From Hohaiivirga sp031546825 (GTDB taxonomy: Bacteria > Pseudomonadota > Alphaproteobacteria > Rhizobiales > Beijerinckiaceae), in the NCBI GenBank assembly GCA_031546825.1, contig JAVBJU010000013.1:62001-126000 (forward strand): DNA of 64,000 nucleotides. The letters run 5' to 3'. Under the pieces are notes generated by a model. The model was not told the DNA's origin. It ran no database searches and was given only the letters and a program-made list of their open reading frames with translations. Of the stretch, positions 8,079 through 17,238 are shown piece after piece; position 1 is the stretch's first letter; every line of letters starts with the position of its first letter. A program made the translations under genes and the position numbers.

Positions 8079-9008
8079 ATGGCTAATATCACGGCCGCCC
8101 TGGTCAAGGACCTGCGCGAAAAGACCGGCGCAGGCATGATGGACTGCAAGACCGCGCTCACCGAAACCGCTGGCGACATTGAAGCCGCCATCGATTGGCT
8201 GCGCACCAAGGGCCTCGCTAAGGCCGCCAAGAAAGCTGGCCGCGTTGCCGCTGAAGGCCTCGTTGCCGTTGAATCCTCGGGACACAGCGCAGCTGTTGTC
8301 GAGGTCAATTCCGAGACTGACTTCGTTGCCCGTAACGACCAGTTCCAGGCCTTCGTCCGCGAAGTTGCCAAGATTGCCCTCAATGGCAACGGCACTTTGG
8401 AAAAGCTTGCTGCCGCCCAGTTCCCGGGTGAGAGCGTGTCGATCAACGACAAGCTGCAGAACCTGATCGCCACCATCGGCGAAAACATGACCCTGCGCCG
8501 TGTGAACACGCTGAAGGTCAACAAGGGCTACATCGCTTCCTACACCCACAACGCGATTTCCGAAGGCCTCGGCAAGATTGGCGTGATTGTGGCGCTGGAA
8601 TCCGAAGGCAATGTCGATGTGTTGGCCCAGATTGGCCGCCAGATCGCCATGCACATCGCGGCAACCAGCCCGGTGGCGCTTGATGCCTCTGGTGTGGATA
8701 GCGCGACCCTTGAGCGCGAAAAGGCCGTGCTGGCTGAGAAGAACGCCGGCAAGCCCGCTCATGTGATGGAGAAGATCATCGAGAGTGGCATGAAGAGCTA
8801 CTTCAAGGAAGTGACGCTGGTCGAGCAGTCCTTCGTCCATGACCCGTCGAAGACGGTTGCTCAGGTCGTCAAGGAGATCGAAGGCAAGGCTGGCGCTCCG
8901 GTTAAGCTCACTGGCTTCTTCCGTTATGCGCTCGGTGAGGGCATCGAAAAAGAAGAGGCTCTGGATTTCGCCGCAGAGGTTGCGGCGGCCGCCGGAACCA
9001 AGGCGTAA
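8079..9008 (+). CDS. tsf: Translation elongation factor Ts
   Basis: A 309-residue protein, normal for EF-Ts. The N-terminal UBA-like segment has TGAGMMDCKTAL (residues 16-27), and the nucleotide-exchange motif TDFVARND is at residues 80-87, which contacts EF-Tu. The start has GGAAGGAACAG upstream. It catalyses GDP release from EF-Tu in the cytoplasm. It lies 134 bases after rpsB, with a hairpin between, and is closed by a strong terminator at 9011-9038, so pyrH probably has its own promoter. Confidence 0.97.
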   Translation: MANITAALVKDLREKTGAGMMDCKTALTETAGDIEAAIDWLRTKGLAKAAKKAGRVAAEGLVAVESSGHSAAVVEVNSETDFVARNDQFQAFVREVAKIALNGNGTLEKLAAAQFPGESVSINDKLQNLIATIGENMTLRRVNTLKVNKGYIASYTHNAISEGLGKIGVIVALESEGNVDVLAQIGRQIAMHIAATSPVALDASGVDSATLEREKAVLAEKNAGKPAHVMEKIIESGMKSYFKEVTLVEQSFVHDPSKTVAQVVKEIEGKAGAPVKLTGFFRYALGEGIEKEEALDFAAEVAAAAGTKA

Positions 9009-9010
9009 TA

Positions 9011-9038
9011 AAAACGGCGGCGTAACAGCCGCCGTTTT
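9011..9038 (+). terminator. Rho-independent terminator after tsf
   Basis: AAAACGGCGGC (9011-9021) and GCCGCCGTTTT (9028-9038) form a perfect 11-bp stem around GTAACA and end in a short T-run, starting 2 bases after the tsf stop. Confidence 0.88.
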
Positions 9039-9120
9039 CATGAGTGGATATGTTATTCTAAGCTTCGCGGGTGCGTGTCACCATTCGCGGGGCGCTTTAT
9101 CAAATACAAGAGGGATCGTC

Positions 9121-9837
9121 ATGACAGCAAAAATCAAACGCGTACTGGTCAAGCTTTCGGGCGAGGCATTGGCTGCTCAGGACGGTTATTGGTTTGATCC
9201 TCAGGTTTTGGCAGGCTTTGCAAACGACATCGTTCGGGCAACCGAGAAGGGTTATGAGATCGCCATCGTCATCGGCGGCGGCAATATTATCCGTGGCGCG
9301 CGCATGAGCGCCGCTGGCTGGATTGACCGCGCCACTGCCGACTCCATGGGAATGCTCGGTACCGTGATGAATTCGCTCGCCCTCGAAACCGCGCTCAATG
9401 CGGCAGGCGTTTCTGCGCGCACCATGTCGGCCGTTTCCATGCCGACCATCTGTGAAACCTTTGCCCGCCAACCGGCCTTGCACTACCTTGAAAAGGGCCA
9501 GGTCATTGTTCTCGCTGGTGGCACGGGCAATCCGTTCTTCACCACTGACACTTCCGCCGTGCTGCGCGCCGCTGAGTTGCGTTGCGACGCCGTGTTGAAG
9601 GCAACGCAGGTTGATGGTGTCTATACCGCTGACCCGAAGAAAGATCCGACCGCCAAAAAGCTCGACCGGATAACCCATGACGAGGCCATCGATCGTAATC
9701 TGAAAGTTATGGATACCGCCGCTTTCGCTCTGGCTCGCGAAAACCGCTTGCCGATCATCGTTGGCAGCGTGCATGCGCCGAGTTCTATCACCGCAATTTT
9801 GGAGGGCACGGCCCCATCAACCATCGTTGTCCCTTGA
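9121..9837 (+). CDS. pyrH: UMP kinase PyrH
   Basis: A 238-residue amino-acid-kinase-fold enzyme converting UMP to UDP. Seen motifs are VLVKLSGEAL at the N-terminus, VIGGGNIIRG for phosphate binding, DSMGMLGTVMNSLAL in the UMP pocket, and LAGGTGNPFFTTDT. The ATG at 9121 is preceded by AGAGGGA; the open frame extends upstream through the tsf terminator, so the later start is clearly correct. The gene follows tsf, as in most bacteria, and precedes frr by 58 bases. Confidence 0.97.
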   Translation: MTAKIKRVLVKLSGEALAAQDGYWFDPQVLAGFANDIVRATEKGYEIAIVIGGGNIIRGARMSAAGWIDRATADSMGMLGTVMNSLALETALNAAGVSARTMSAVSMPTICETFARQPALHYLEKGQVIVLAGGTGNPFFTTDTSAVLRAAELRCDAVLKATQVDGVYTADPKKDPTAKKLDRITHDEAIDRNLKVMDTAAFALARENRLPIIVGSVHAPSSITAILEGTAPSTIVVP

Positions 9838-9895
9838 AGTAACGCGCCCGGTGACGTAAGCCTTGATTATGTGATTTTATGCTCAGGACGAAACG

Positions 9896-10456
9896 ATGAC
9901 TGCCTCCTTCGATCTTAACGATATCAAGCGCCGTATGACGGGTGCTGTTAACGCGTTCAAGCACGATCTCAACTCCCTGCGTACCGGTCGTGCCTCGCCC
10001 GCGATCCTCGACCCCATTGTGGCCGATGTTTACGGTGCCATGACGCCTTTGTCGCAGCTTGGCACTGTTTCTGTGCCCGAGCCGCGCCTGTTATCGATTC
10101 AGATATGGGATCGTAGCGCGGTTCATGCCGTGGAAAAGGCAATCATTGCCTCCGATCTTGGCCTCAACCCGCAGACGGAAGGGCAGATCATCCGCCTGCG
10201 CATCCCGGAAATGACGGAACAGCGCCGCAAGGAACTCGTGAAGGTCGCCCATAAATACGCGGAAGAGGCCCGTGTTGCCGCCCGCCATGTGCGCCGCGAC
10301 GGCATGGACACCATCAAGAAGCTCGAAAAGGATGGCACCATCGGCGAAGACGAAGCCAAGCGCGATGTTGATCTCGTGCAGAAGGCGACGGACGCCACGA
10401 TTGCCGAGATTGACGCCGCCTTGGTCACCAAAGAAAAGGAAGTCATGCACGTTTGA
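9896..10456 (+). CDS. frr: Ribosome recycling factor
   Basis: 186 residues, the standard RRF length. The helical domain carries the conserved LRTGRASPAILDPI near residues 29-42 and the C-terminal RIPEMTEQRRKELVKVA helix; the central domain includes PLSQLGTVSVPEPR. With EF-G it splits post-termination ribosomes. It lies between pyrH and uppS, as is usual across alphaproteobacteria. The protein ends in the short KEVMHV tail. Confidence 0.97.
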   Translation: MTASFDLNDIKRRMTGAVNAFKHDLNSLRTGRASPAILDPIVADVYGAMTPLSQLGTVSVPEPRLLSIQIWDRSAVHAVEKAIIASDLGLNPQTEGQIIRLRIPEMTEQRRKELVKVAHKYAEEARVAARHVRRDGMDTIKKLEKDGTIGEDEAKRDVDLVQKATDATIAEIDAALVTKEKEVMHV

Positions 10457-10484
10457 GTGTGTGATCGCGGATAGCCGTTCCCAT

Positions 10485-11234
10485 ATGAGCCAGACCCCGA
10501 CCATTGGTTCCTCCGCCTCCAAGGAGGGTGAGACACCGGCCATCCCGGCGCATGTTGCCATCATTTGTGATGGCAATGGGCGTTGGGCGAAGCAGCGCGG
10601 CTTGCCGCGTCTGGAAGGTCATCGGCGTGGGGTGGACGCAATCCGCAAGACAATCCGCCGCGCGTCGGAAATGGGCATTCGCTATCTGTCGATCTATGCC
10701 TTTTCATCGGAAAACTGGCGTCGCCCGATGCAGGAAGTCGCCGATCTCATGGCGCTTCTCAAAATATTTATCCGCAGGGATCTCTCGGAACTGCACAAGC
10801 AGAATGTGCGGGTAAGGGTTATCGGCGAGCGCGCTCGGTTGAAAGATGATATCCGGGCGCAGCTTGACCAATGTGAGGAAAAAACCCGCGATAATACCGG
10901 CATGACATTGTTTATCGCGTTCAATTACGGCGGAAGACAGGAAATTCTCGCCGCTGTGAGAGCGCTTGCTGTCGATGTGGCGAAGGGTGCCATACGTGCT
11001 GAGGATATCGAATTGGCGGATATTGAACAGCACCTTTATACCGCAGGCATTCCAGATCCGGATATCGTGATTCGTACCTCGGGCGAGCAGCGCATTTCCA
11101 ATTTTCTAACCTGGCAGACCATCTATTCCGAATTTATGTTCCTGCCGATTTTCTGGCCGGATTTTGATGGAGAGGCTCTCGCATTGACCTTGGCAGAATT
11201 TAACCGCCGCGAACGCCGCTTTGGCGGCGTGTAG
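10485..11234 (+). CDS. uppS: Isoprenyl transferase (undecaprenyl diphosphate synthase) UppS
   Basis: A 249-residue cis-prenyltransferase. The active-site motif reads IICDGNGRWAK with Asp29; most homologues have MDGNGRWA, so the Met-to-Cys change just before the Asp is a small oddity. SFSSENW-like AFSSENWRRP and the C-terminal DIVIRTSGEQRISNFLTWQ motif are intact. It makes C55 undecaprenyl diphosphate for peptidoglycan and LPS carriers from IPP, which links it to dxr downstream. The start at 10485 is 28 bases after frr. Confidence 0.95.
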   Translation: MSQTPTIGSSASKEGETPAIPAHVAIICDGNGRWAKQRGLPRLEGHRRGVDAIRKTIRRASEMGIRYLSIYAFSSENWRRPMQEVADLMALLKIFIRRDLSELHKQNVRVRVIGERARLKDDIRAQLDQCEEKTRDNTGMTLFIAFNYGGRQEILAAVRALAVDVAKGAIRAEDIELADIEQHLYTAGIPDPDIVIRTSGEQRISNFLTWQTIYSEFMFLPIFWPDFDGEALALTLAEFNRRERRFGGV

Positions 11235-11245
11235 ATGGCGCGCTT

Positions 11246-12118
11246 ATGGTGACAAATTCGGTGAATGAACAAAAATCAGGGCCAACCAAAGGCCGTTCCG
11301 AACTAGCAGTTCGGGTCGTTTCGGCCATTGCAATGATCGCAGTCGCTTTGACATCTGCCTGGCTTGGCGGATGGATTTTCGCCGCGTTCTGGTCGGCTGC
11401 GGCTATCGCGGTTTTCTGGGAGTGGGTGCGGATGGCGCAGGTGGAGAGTTTGTCTCCCCGGTTCGTGCTCGTTGGCCTCGCAGCTGTGAGCTTGCTGATC
11501 TTGGCTTCCCTGTCATTTATTCCCGCTCAGCACAAAAGCACCTTTGTTGCTGCCGCCCTCGTGGTAGCGGGCGGTGCCTGCCTTATGGGTCGGAGCACAC
11601 GCGATAAAAAATGGATCGCCTATGGCGTTGCCTATGCGGCTGTCATCGGCTTTTTCCCAGGCTACCTGAGGGAACTGCCGCTTCACGGACTTTCCAATAT
11701 TTTATGGGTTTTTGCGGTGGTTTGGACCACGGATATCGCTGCATATTTCGTGGGGCGTACTTTTGGCGGGCCTAAGCTTTGGCCCCGCGTCAGCCCGAAC
11801 AAGACATGGTCGGGATTTTTTGGCGGGCTGATTGCCGGAACGGGAGCAGGGGCGGCTATCGTGCTGGTGCTTCAGAGCGGCAGCGGCCATCTGCATTGGG
11901 CTCTGATCTTTTTGTTTTCCGCCATTGCCTCAATCTTGTCGCAGGGGGGCGATTTGGCAGAATCGGCTTTAAAGCGCCGCTTTGGTTTCAAGGATTCAAG
12001 CTTTCTGATCCCCGGCCATGGCGGGGTCATGGACCGTCTTGATGGTTTCTGGTCTGCGGTGTTCTTTCTCGGCATGTGCCTGGTTGTGACGCGCGCGCTG
12101 CGGGGCGGGGTAGTGTGA
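11246..12118 (+). CDS. cdsA: Phosphatidate cytidylyltransferase CdsA
   Basis: A 290-residue polytopic membrane protein with about seven hydrophobic segments. The CdsA signature is visible near the C-terminus as KDSSFLIPGHGGVMDRLDG, after SPNKTWSGFFGG. It condenses phosphatidate and CTP to CDP-diacylglycerol, the precursor of all membrane phospholipids, including the phosphatidylglycerol used by the mprF product in this window. The TGA overlaps the dxr ATG, indicating translational coupling. The start lies 11 bases after uppS; no strong ribosome site precedes it. Confidence 0.95.
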   Translation: MVTNSVNEQKSGPTKGRSELAVRVVSAIAMIAVALTSAWLGGWIFAAFWSAAAIAVFWEWVRMAQVESLSPRFVLVGLAAVSLLILASLSFIPAQHKSTFVAAALVVAGGACLMGRSTRDKKWIAYGVAYAAVIGFFPGYLRELPLHGLSNILWVFAVVWTTDIAAYFVGRTFGGPKLWPRVSPNKTWSGFFGGLIAGTGAGAAIVLVLQSGSGHLHWALIFLFSAIASILSQGGDLAESALKRRFGFKDSSFLIPGHGGVMDRLDGFWSAVFFLGMCLVVTRALRGGVV

Positions 12119-13290
12119 TGCGCAAACTCACCATTCTTGGTGCGACGGGATCAATCGGGCGCTCAGCTGCCGATGTCGCTCTAGCGCACAAAGATGCGTT
12201 TTCTGTCGAAGCCGTGGTTGGCGGGCGTGACGCGCTCGCGCTTGCGGATGTCGCGCGGCGTTTAAATGCCAGCTTTGCTGCGCTTGCCGATGAAAACGGC
12301 CTTGAAGCACTTCGCGATGCACTTTCCGGCTCAGGCATTGCCTGCGGGGCGGGGGAGGCTGCGGTGCTTGAAGCGGTTGACCGGCCTTCTGACGTGGTCC
12401 TCGCTGCCATCGCAGGCACAGCCGGTCTGAAGCCGACGCACGCCGCTTTGCGGAAAGGTCGCCGTATCGCGCTCGCCAATAAGGAAAGCCTTGTTTGTGC
12501 GGGGCAGTCGTTCATGGGCGACGTGGCGCGCATCGGCGCTGAAATCGCTGCTGTGGATTCCGAGCATAACGCCTTGCAGCAGGCTTTGACTGCCGGGCGG
12601 ATCGAAGATGTTGCAATGGCGACCATCACGGCCTCCGGCGGCCCGTTCCGCACGTGGGAGCGTGATAAGATCGCCGCGGCGACGGCCGCAGTCGCATCCG
12701 CCCATCCGGTTTGGTCGATGGGTGCAAAAATTCTGATCGATTCCGCAACGCTGATGAACAAGGGGCTCGAACTGATCGAGGCGAGCCATTTGTTTTCGCT
12801 CCCGGCATCGCGGCTTGATGTGGTGGTACACCCGGATGCGATTGTTCACGCCATTGCGCAATGGCGCGACGGTGCCGTGACGGCGGGGCTTGCGGTGCCT
12901 GATATGCGCATTCCCATTGCCAACGCCCTCGGTTTTGAGCGCCGTCTTGAAATGCCTTACCCGATGCTCGATTTGGCGAGCTATGGTCAGTTGCGGTTCG
13001 AGCGGCCGGATGAAGAGCGTTTCCCATGCCTTAAACTCGCTAAAGCAGTTCTGGCCGCGGGCGGGCCGCTTCCGGCGGCGATGAATGCTGCCAACGAGGT
13101 TGCCGTTGCCGCATATCGCGAAGGAAAAATCGGCTTTTACGATATCCATGCGTTGGTGGCAGCGGTCTGCTCTGTCTATGCCGGAGAGCGTTCGACGGCT
13201 CCTGCTAATGTCGAGGACGCGCTCGCCGTCCATAATGAAGCCACGATTATGACGCTTGAACATCTGAACTTGATGATGGCCAAGGCTTGA
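12118..13290 (+). CDS. dxr: 1-deoxy-D-xylulose 5-phosphate reductoisomerase
   Basis: A 390-residue enzyme of the MEP isoprenoid pathway. The NADPH-binding GATGSIG is at residues 8-14, ALANKESLVCAG marks the dinucleotide domain, and AVDSEHNALQQAL supplies the metal-binding Asp and Glu. NAANEVAVAAY lies in the C-terminal helical domain. Its ATG shares bases with the cdsA stop. The pathway product feeds uppS two genes upstream, so the cluster couples isoprenoid supply to cell-envelope lipid synthesis. Confidence 0.97.
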   Translation: MRKLTILGATGSIGRSAADVALAHKDAFSVEAVVGGRDALALADVARRLNASFAALADENGLEALRDALSGSGIACGAGEAAVLEAVDRPSDVVLAAIAGTAGLKPTHAALRKGRRIALANKESLVCAGQSFMGDVARIGAEIAAVDSEHNALQQALTAGRIEDVAMATITASGGPFRTWERDKIAAATAAVASAHPVWSMGAKILIDSATLMNKGLELIEASHLFSLPASRLDVVVHPDAIVHAIAQWRDGAVTAGLAVPDMRIPIANALGFERRLEMPYPMLDLASYGQLRFERPDEERFPCLKLAKAVLAAGGPLPAAMNAANEVAVAAYREGKIGFYDIHALVAAVCSVYAGERSTAPANVEDALAVHNEATIMTLEHLNLMMAKA

Positions 13291-13372
13291 TAGCGCGCGC
13301 CGCTGTTCTTATTTCTTTCTCTCTCGATTCAGTCACAGCCGTTCGGCACGGCAAGGAAACGAATTCGGCACC

Positions 13373-14515
13373 ATGTTTGAGGTATTAACTCCCTATCTCG
13401 CCAGATTCGGCGACATGTTTTCGCTCTCGACACCGACGACGCTGTTCTACTTCGTTATGGTGCTCTCGGTCATCGTGTTTGTGCATGAATACGGGCACTT
13501 CATCGTCGGTCGCTGGTGCGGGTGCCTCGCTGAAGAGTTTTCTATCGGCTTCGGTCGGGAGATTTTCGGGTGGACGGATCGGCGCGGCACGCGTTGGAAA
13601 GTCTGCTGGCTGCCGCTTGGTGGTTATGTGCGTTTTCCTGGTGATGAGAATGCCGCCAGCATGCCTGTCAGTGCCGCATCCGAGCCGGTAGGCCTGTTAG
13701 CGTTGCCCGTTTGGAAACGCGCTCTGGTCTTCGCCGCAGGGCCGGTTGCGAACTTTCTCTTTGCTATAGTGATTTTCAGCATTTTTCTGGCATTCAACGG
13801 CAAAACCATTCTTGAGCCGCGCCTCAGCGAAGTTAAGGCGGGCAGCCGTGCCGAGGCGGCAGGGTTCAAGCGGGATGACCTTATTCTCTCGATAGATGGC
13901 GTCACGATTCATAGCTTCGGTGAAATTCTGCCACGGGTAGTCATTAGTGCCGAGCAGCAGATGAACTTCAAGGTTCAGCGTGGCGATACGGTTTTGAATA
14001 TTGCCGCTGCCCCCAAACTGGAAAAAATTCAGTCCAGGATTGGTGCCATTGATGGCGGATTGATGGGCTTCTCCGTGGATCCCAGGGAACCGGGCCGCTT
14101 GCGCCGTATTTCGCTTTCACCGCTTCAGGCTGTTGCGGAGGGTGGGCATATGACCTGGGCGATCATCGATCAGTCGCTCTCAACAATCGGCAAAATTCTG
14201 ACGGGCAGGGTGTCTTTCAGCCAGCTTTCCGGCCCCATCGATATCGCGCGTCTGAGCGGCAAGATCGCCGAAGATAGTCTGCTGGATCTCGTCCAGTTTG
14301 CCGCTTTCCTCTCGGTTTCCATCGGCATGGTTAATTTGCTCCCCATACCGGTATTGGATGGCGGGCATTTGCTATTTTGCCTGATTGAGTCGATTCGACG
14401 GCGGCCTTTGACCGAAAAAATACAGGGATTTGCCTTGATATTTGGCCTTGCGATCATTTTGACTGTCTTCTTGCTGGTCTCATGGGGCAGTGTGGTGCGA
14501 ATGTTCTCGTCTTAA
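13373..14515 (+). CDS. rseP: Site-2 intramembrane metalloprotease RseP
   Basis: A 380-residue membrane protease. The zinc-binding HEYGH is at residues 38-42 in the first transmembrane helix; a single PDZ-like region (about 125-210, with AGSRAEAAGFKRDDLILSI) follows, and NLLPIPVLDGGHLLF in the C-terminal helix supplies the third zinc ligand. E. coli RseP has two PDZ domains and about 450 residues; this shorter one-PDZ form is common in alphaproteobacteria. It cleaves anti-sigma factors and leftover signal peptides. It sits between dxr and bamA, the usual envelope-stress setting. Confidence 0.95.
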   Translation: MFEVLTPYLARFGDMFSLSTPTTLFYFVMVLSVIVFVHEYGHFIVGRWCGCLAEEFSIGFGREIFGWTDRRGTRWKVCWLPLGGYVRFPGDENAASMPVSAASEPVGLLALPVWKRALVFAAGPVANFLFAIVIFSIFLAFNGKTILEPRLSEVKAGSRAEAAGFKRDDLILSIDGVTIHSFGEILPRVVISAEQQMNFKVQRGDTVLNIAAAPKLEKIQSRIGAIDGGLMGFSVDPREPGRLRRISLSPLQAVAEGGHMTWAIIDQSLSTIGKILTGRVSFSQLSGPIDIARLSGKIAEDSLLDLVQFAAFLSVSIGMVNLLPIPVLDGGHLLFCLIESIRRRPLTEKIQGFALIFGLAIILTVFLLVSWGSVVRMFSS

Positions 14516-14701
14516 GGCCTTTTCTCCCGTGGCTTCGGTGCAACGCTCGCCAAAAATACCGCTGTTGACAGCAGTTTGACGATTTGCATCTTGGGAGAAA
14601 ATCTGTACAAGCATGGAAGCTACCATTTCCGGGTAGTGTTTTCTGCTATCCGGCTCGTGGTCTTCGGCTGCGAGAATGCAACACAAAAACGGGCTTCGAT
14701 A

Positions 14702-17092
14702 ATGTCGATGACTACATTCCGCCGGCGTAATTCGGCAAAAACTGCGGTCGCTGCTGTTGGTGTGGCGGTTGCCACCCTGGCCTTGATGAGCACAACCGCT
14801 CTGGCGCAGAATGCCTCTGGTGCTTCCAAGCGGGTACGGGCGGAAGCCGAGCGTGGCGGGATGACCGTGAACCGGGTTGTCTTCGAAGGCAACAAGAAGG
14901 TTGAAAAGGGTCAGCTTCAGAATGAGCTTCAGGCGAAGCCCTTCGCTCGGGTGACTGAAGCCACTCTCCAGCAGGATGTTGAGCGCATTCGCAACGTTTA
15001 CAACCGAATCGGACGTGGCTACGCCAATGTCAGTTATCGGACGGTGGAGTTGCCGAACGGGCGTACCGATGTGGTCTTCACTGTCGATGAAGGTGACAAG
15101 ACCGGCGTCAAGTCCATCAACTTCGTTGGCAACACCGCATATTCTGCGAGCAAGCTTCGCGGCGTGATGACGACAACGGAAATGAACTTCCTGAGCTTCT
15201 TCAAGAACTCGGACGTTTATGACCCCGACCGTCTTGCTTCCGATCAGGAATTGATCCGTCGTTTCTATCTCAAGAATGGTTACGCAGATTTTCAGGTGAC
15301 CAGCGCAGATGCCTATTTCGATGAGGCGCAGGGCGGTTATATCGTCACCATCACGGTGAATGAAGGCCCGCAATATCGCGTTGGCAACATCAACGTTGAA
15401 TCCCGCGTTGCGGGTGTGGATGTGGGCACTGCCCAGAAGAGTGTCGCGACTTCAAGCGGTGACATCTACAGTGCCGATGCGGTTGAAAAAACCGTTCAGA
15501 CCATGACCACCGATGCTGCCAAGCGCGGATTTGCCTTTGCGCAGGTTCGCCCGGTCGGTCAGCGTAATGAAGCGACCCATACCGTCGATATCGGTTACGT
15601 GGTCGAAGAGGGGCCGCGCGTCTACATTGAGCGCATCAATGTGCGTGGCAACAATCGTACGCGTGATTATGTCGTTCGCCGTGAATTCGATCTTGGTGAA
15701 GGCGATGCCTACAACAAGGTTCTGGTTGATCGCGCTGAGCGTCGTTTGAACAACCTTGGCTACTTTAAGAAAGTGCGCATCACCAACGAGCCCGGCTCGG
15801 GACCTGATCGCGTTATTCTGAACGTGGACGTGGAAGATCAACCCACTGGCGCGTTTTCGGTTTCGGGTGGTTACTCCACCTCGGACGGCTTCATCGGTGA
15901 AGTGTCGGTTACTGAGACCAACTTCCTTGGTCGTGGTCAGTATGTCCGCGTTGCCGGTTCGCTCGGTCAGCGTTCACAGGGTGTGGACTTCTCGTTCACC
16001 GAGCCGTATTTCCTCGGCTATCGCCTAGCCGCTGGTATCGATCTGTTTTCGAAGTATTCGGATGAAACCAAATATGCCCGCTACACCAACCGTATGACGG
16101 GTGGTCAGTTGCGCCTTGGTTTGCCGATCTCGGAAGAAACATCCCTTACCTTCCGCTATTCGCTCTACCAGCAGGAACTCAAGATTCCGAACAAGCTGGA
16201 CCAGCCGTTTAACGATTGTACCTATCCGATTCCCGGTTATACACAGACGTATCCCGATGGTTCTCCGAGCTCTTACTCCTGCCAGAACAACGGCGAAGCG
16301 TCGCTGGCGATCAAGGAAGCGCAGGGCAAGACCATCACGTCTCTCGTTGGTTTGACGTTCAGCTATAACAGCCTGGATAATACCCGCGATCCCAAATCCG
16401 GCATCTACGCTGAAATCAAGCCTGAAGTTGCCGGTCTTGGCGGTGATTCTCACTTCTTCCGTGTGACGGGTGATGCGCGTTATTACCGTGAGGTTTTTGA
16501 CGACGTTGTCGGTATCGTTCGCGTTCAGGGCGGTCACGTTCAGTCGATCGGTAACAAAGATCTGCGTATCGTCGATAACTTCTTCCTCGGGCCGACACTC
16601 GTGCGCGGCTTTGAGCCGTCAGGTATCGGTCCGCGTGACATATCGACCTACGACTCCGAAGCCAACGCTCTCGGCGGCACCACCTATTTCGGTGGTTCGC
16701 TCGAAGCCCAGTTCCCCATCCCGCTGTTGCCGCGTGAGCTTGGCCTGAAGGGCGCTGTGTTTGCCGATGCAGGTACGTTGTTCGACTTCCAGGGACAGAC
16801 CTACTTCCCGAACAGCAGCTATGCCGGTGGCAATGCATTGCTTAATGGTTATGCGCCCGGCAGCATGTGCAGCTTCGGCGGTGATCGCCCGCAGAACTGC
16901 ATCAAGGTTGCCGACAAGAACATTATTCGTTCGTCGGTGGGTGCGTCGATCTTGTGGAACTCGCCTCTGGGCCCGATCCGCTTCGACTACGCTTACGCGC
17001 TTTCGAAGGATGATGGTGAATGGATTAATGGCGTGAAGGTCGGTGGGGATAAAACCCAAGCCTTCCGCTTCTCCGGCGGCACGCGCTTCTGA
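14702..17092 (+). CDS. bamA: Outer-membrane protein assembly factor BamA
   Basis: A 796-residue protein. A Tat/Sec-like signal segment (FRRRNSAK, then a long hydrophobic run ending TTALAQ) gives cleavage near residue 38. POTRA domains follow (VNRVVFEGNKKV, VKSINFVGNTAYS, YRVGNINVES and VYIERINVRGNNRTRDYVVRREF), then the 16-strand barrel with the conserved FVRGFEP-type VRGFEPSGIGPRD loop and the terminal Phe signature SGGTRF. The start at 14702 (or the ATG at 14708) is chosen because the signal peptide begins there. It inserts beta-barrels into the outer membrane; rseP lies upstream and lpxD downstream. Confidence 0.96.
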   Translation: MSMTTFRRRNSAKTAVAAVGVAVATLALMSTTALAQNASGASKRVRAEAERGGMTVNRVVFEGNKKVEKGQLQNELQAKPFARVTEATLQQDVERIRNVYNRIGRGYANVSYRTVELPNGRTDVVFTVDEGDKTGVKSINFVGNTAYSASKLRGVMTTTEMNFLSFFKNSDVYDPDRLASDQELIRRFYLKNGYADFQVTSADAYFDEAQGGYIVTITVNEGPQYRVGNINVESRVAGVDVGTAQKSVATSSGDIYSADAVEKTVQTMTTDAAKRGFAFAQVRPVGQRNEATHTVDIGYVVEEGPRVYIERINVRGNNRTRDYVVRREFDLGEGDAYNKVLVDRAERRLNNLGYFKKVRITNEPGSGPDRVILNVDVEDQPTGAFSVSGGYSTSDGFIGEVSVTETNFLGRGQYVRVAGSLGQRSQGVDFSFTEPYFLGYRLAAGIDLFSKYSDETKYARYTNRMTGGQLRLGLPISEETSLTFRYSLYQQELKIPNKLDQPFNDCTYPIPGYTQTYPDGSPSSYSCQNNGEASLAIKEAQGKTITSLVGLTFSYNSLDNTRDPKSGIYAEIKPEVAGLGGDSHFFRVTGDARYYREVFDDVVGIVRVQGGHVQSIGNKDLRIVDNFFLGPTLVRGFEPSGIGPRDISTYDSEANALGGTTYFGGSLEAQFPIPLLPRELGLKGAVFADAGTLFDFQGQTYFPNSSYAGGNALLNGYAPGSMCSFGGDRPQNCIKVADKNIIRSSVGASILWNSPLGPIRFDYAYALSKDDGEWINGVKVGGDKTQAFRFSGGTRF

Positions 17093-17238
17093 TAGCGATT
17101 TTGTTTCGGGGCGCTGTTGCAAGACGGCGCCCTTAGACTATCATGTTGCAAAGAGTGGTTCTTTTCGGAGAGCTGCTGCAGCACAAGAAACATAATGCCG
17201 GCTGCATGTTCTGTATGATCGGTTTTGAAGTGTCTTGA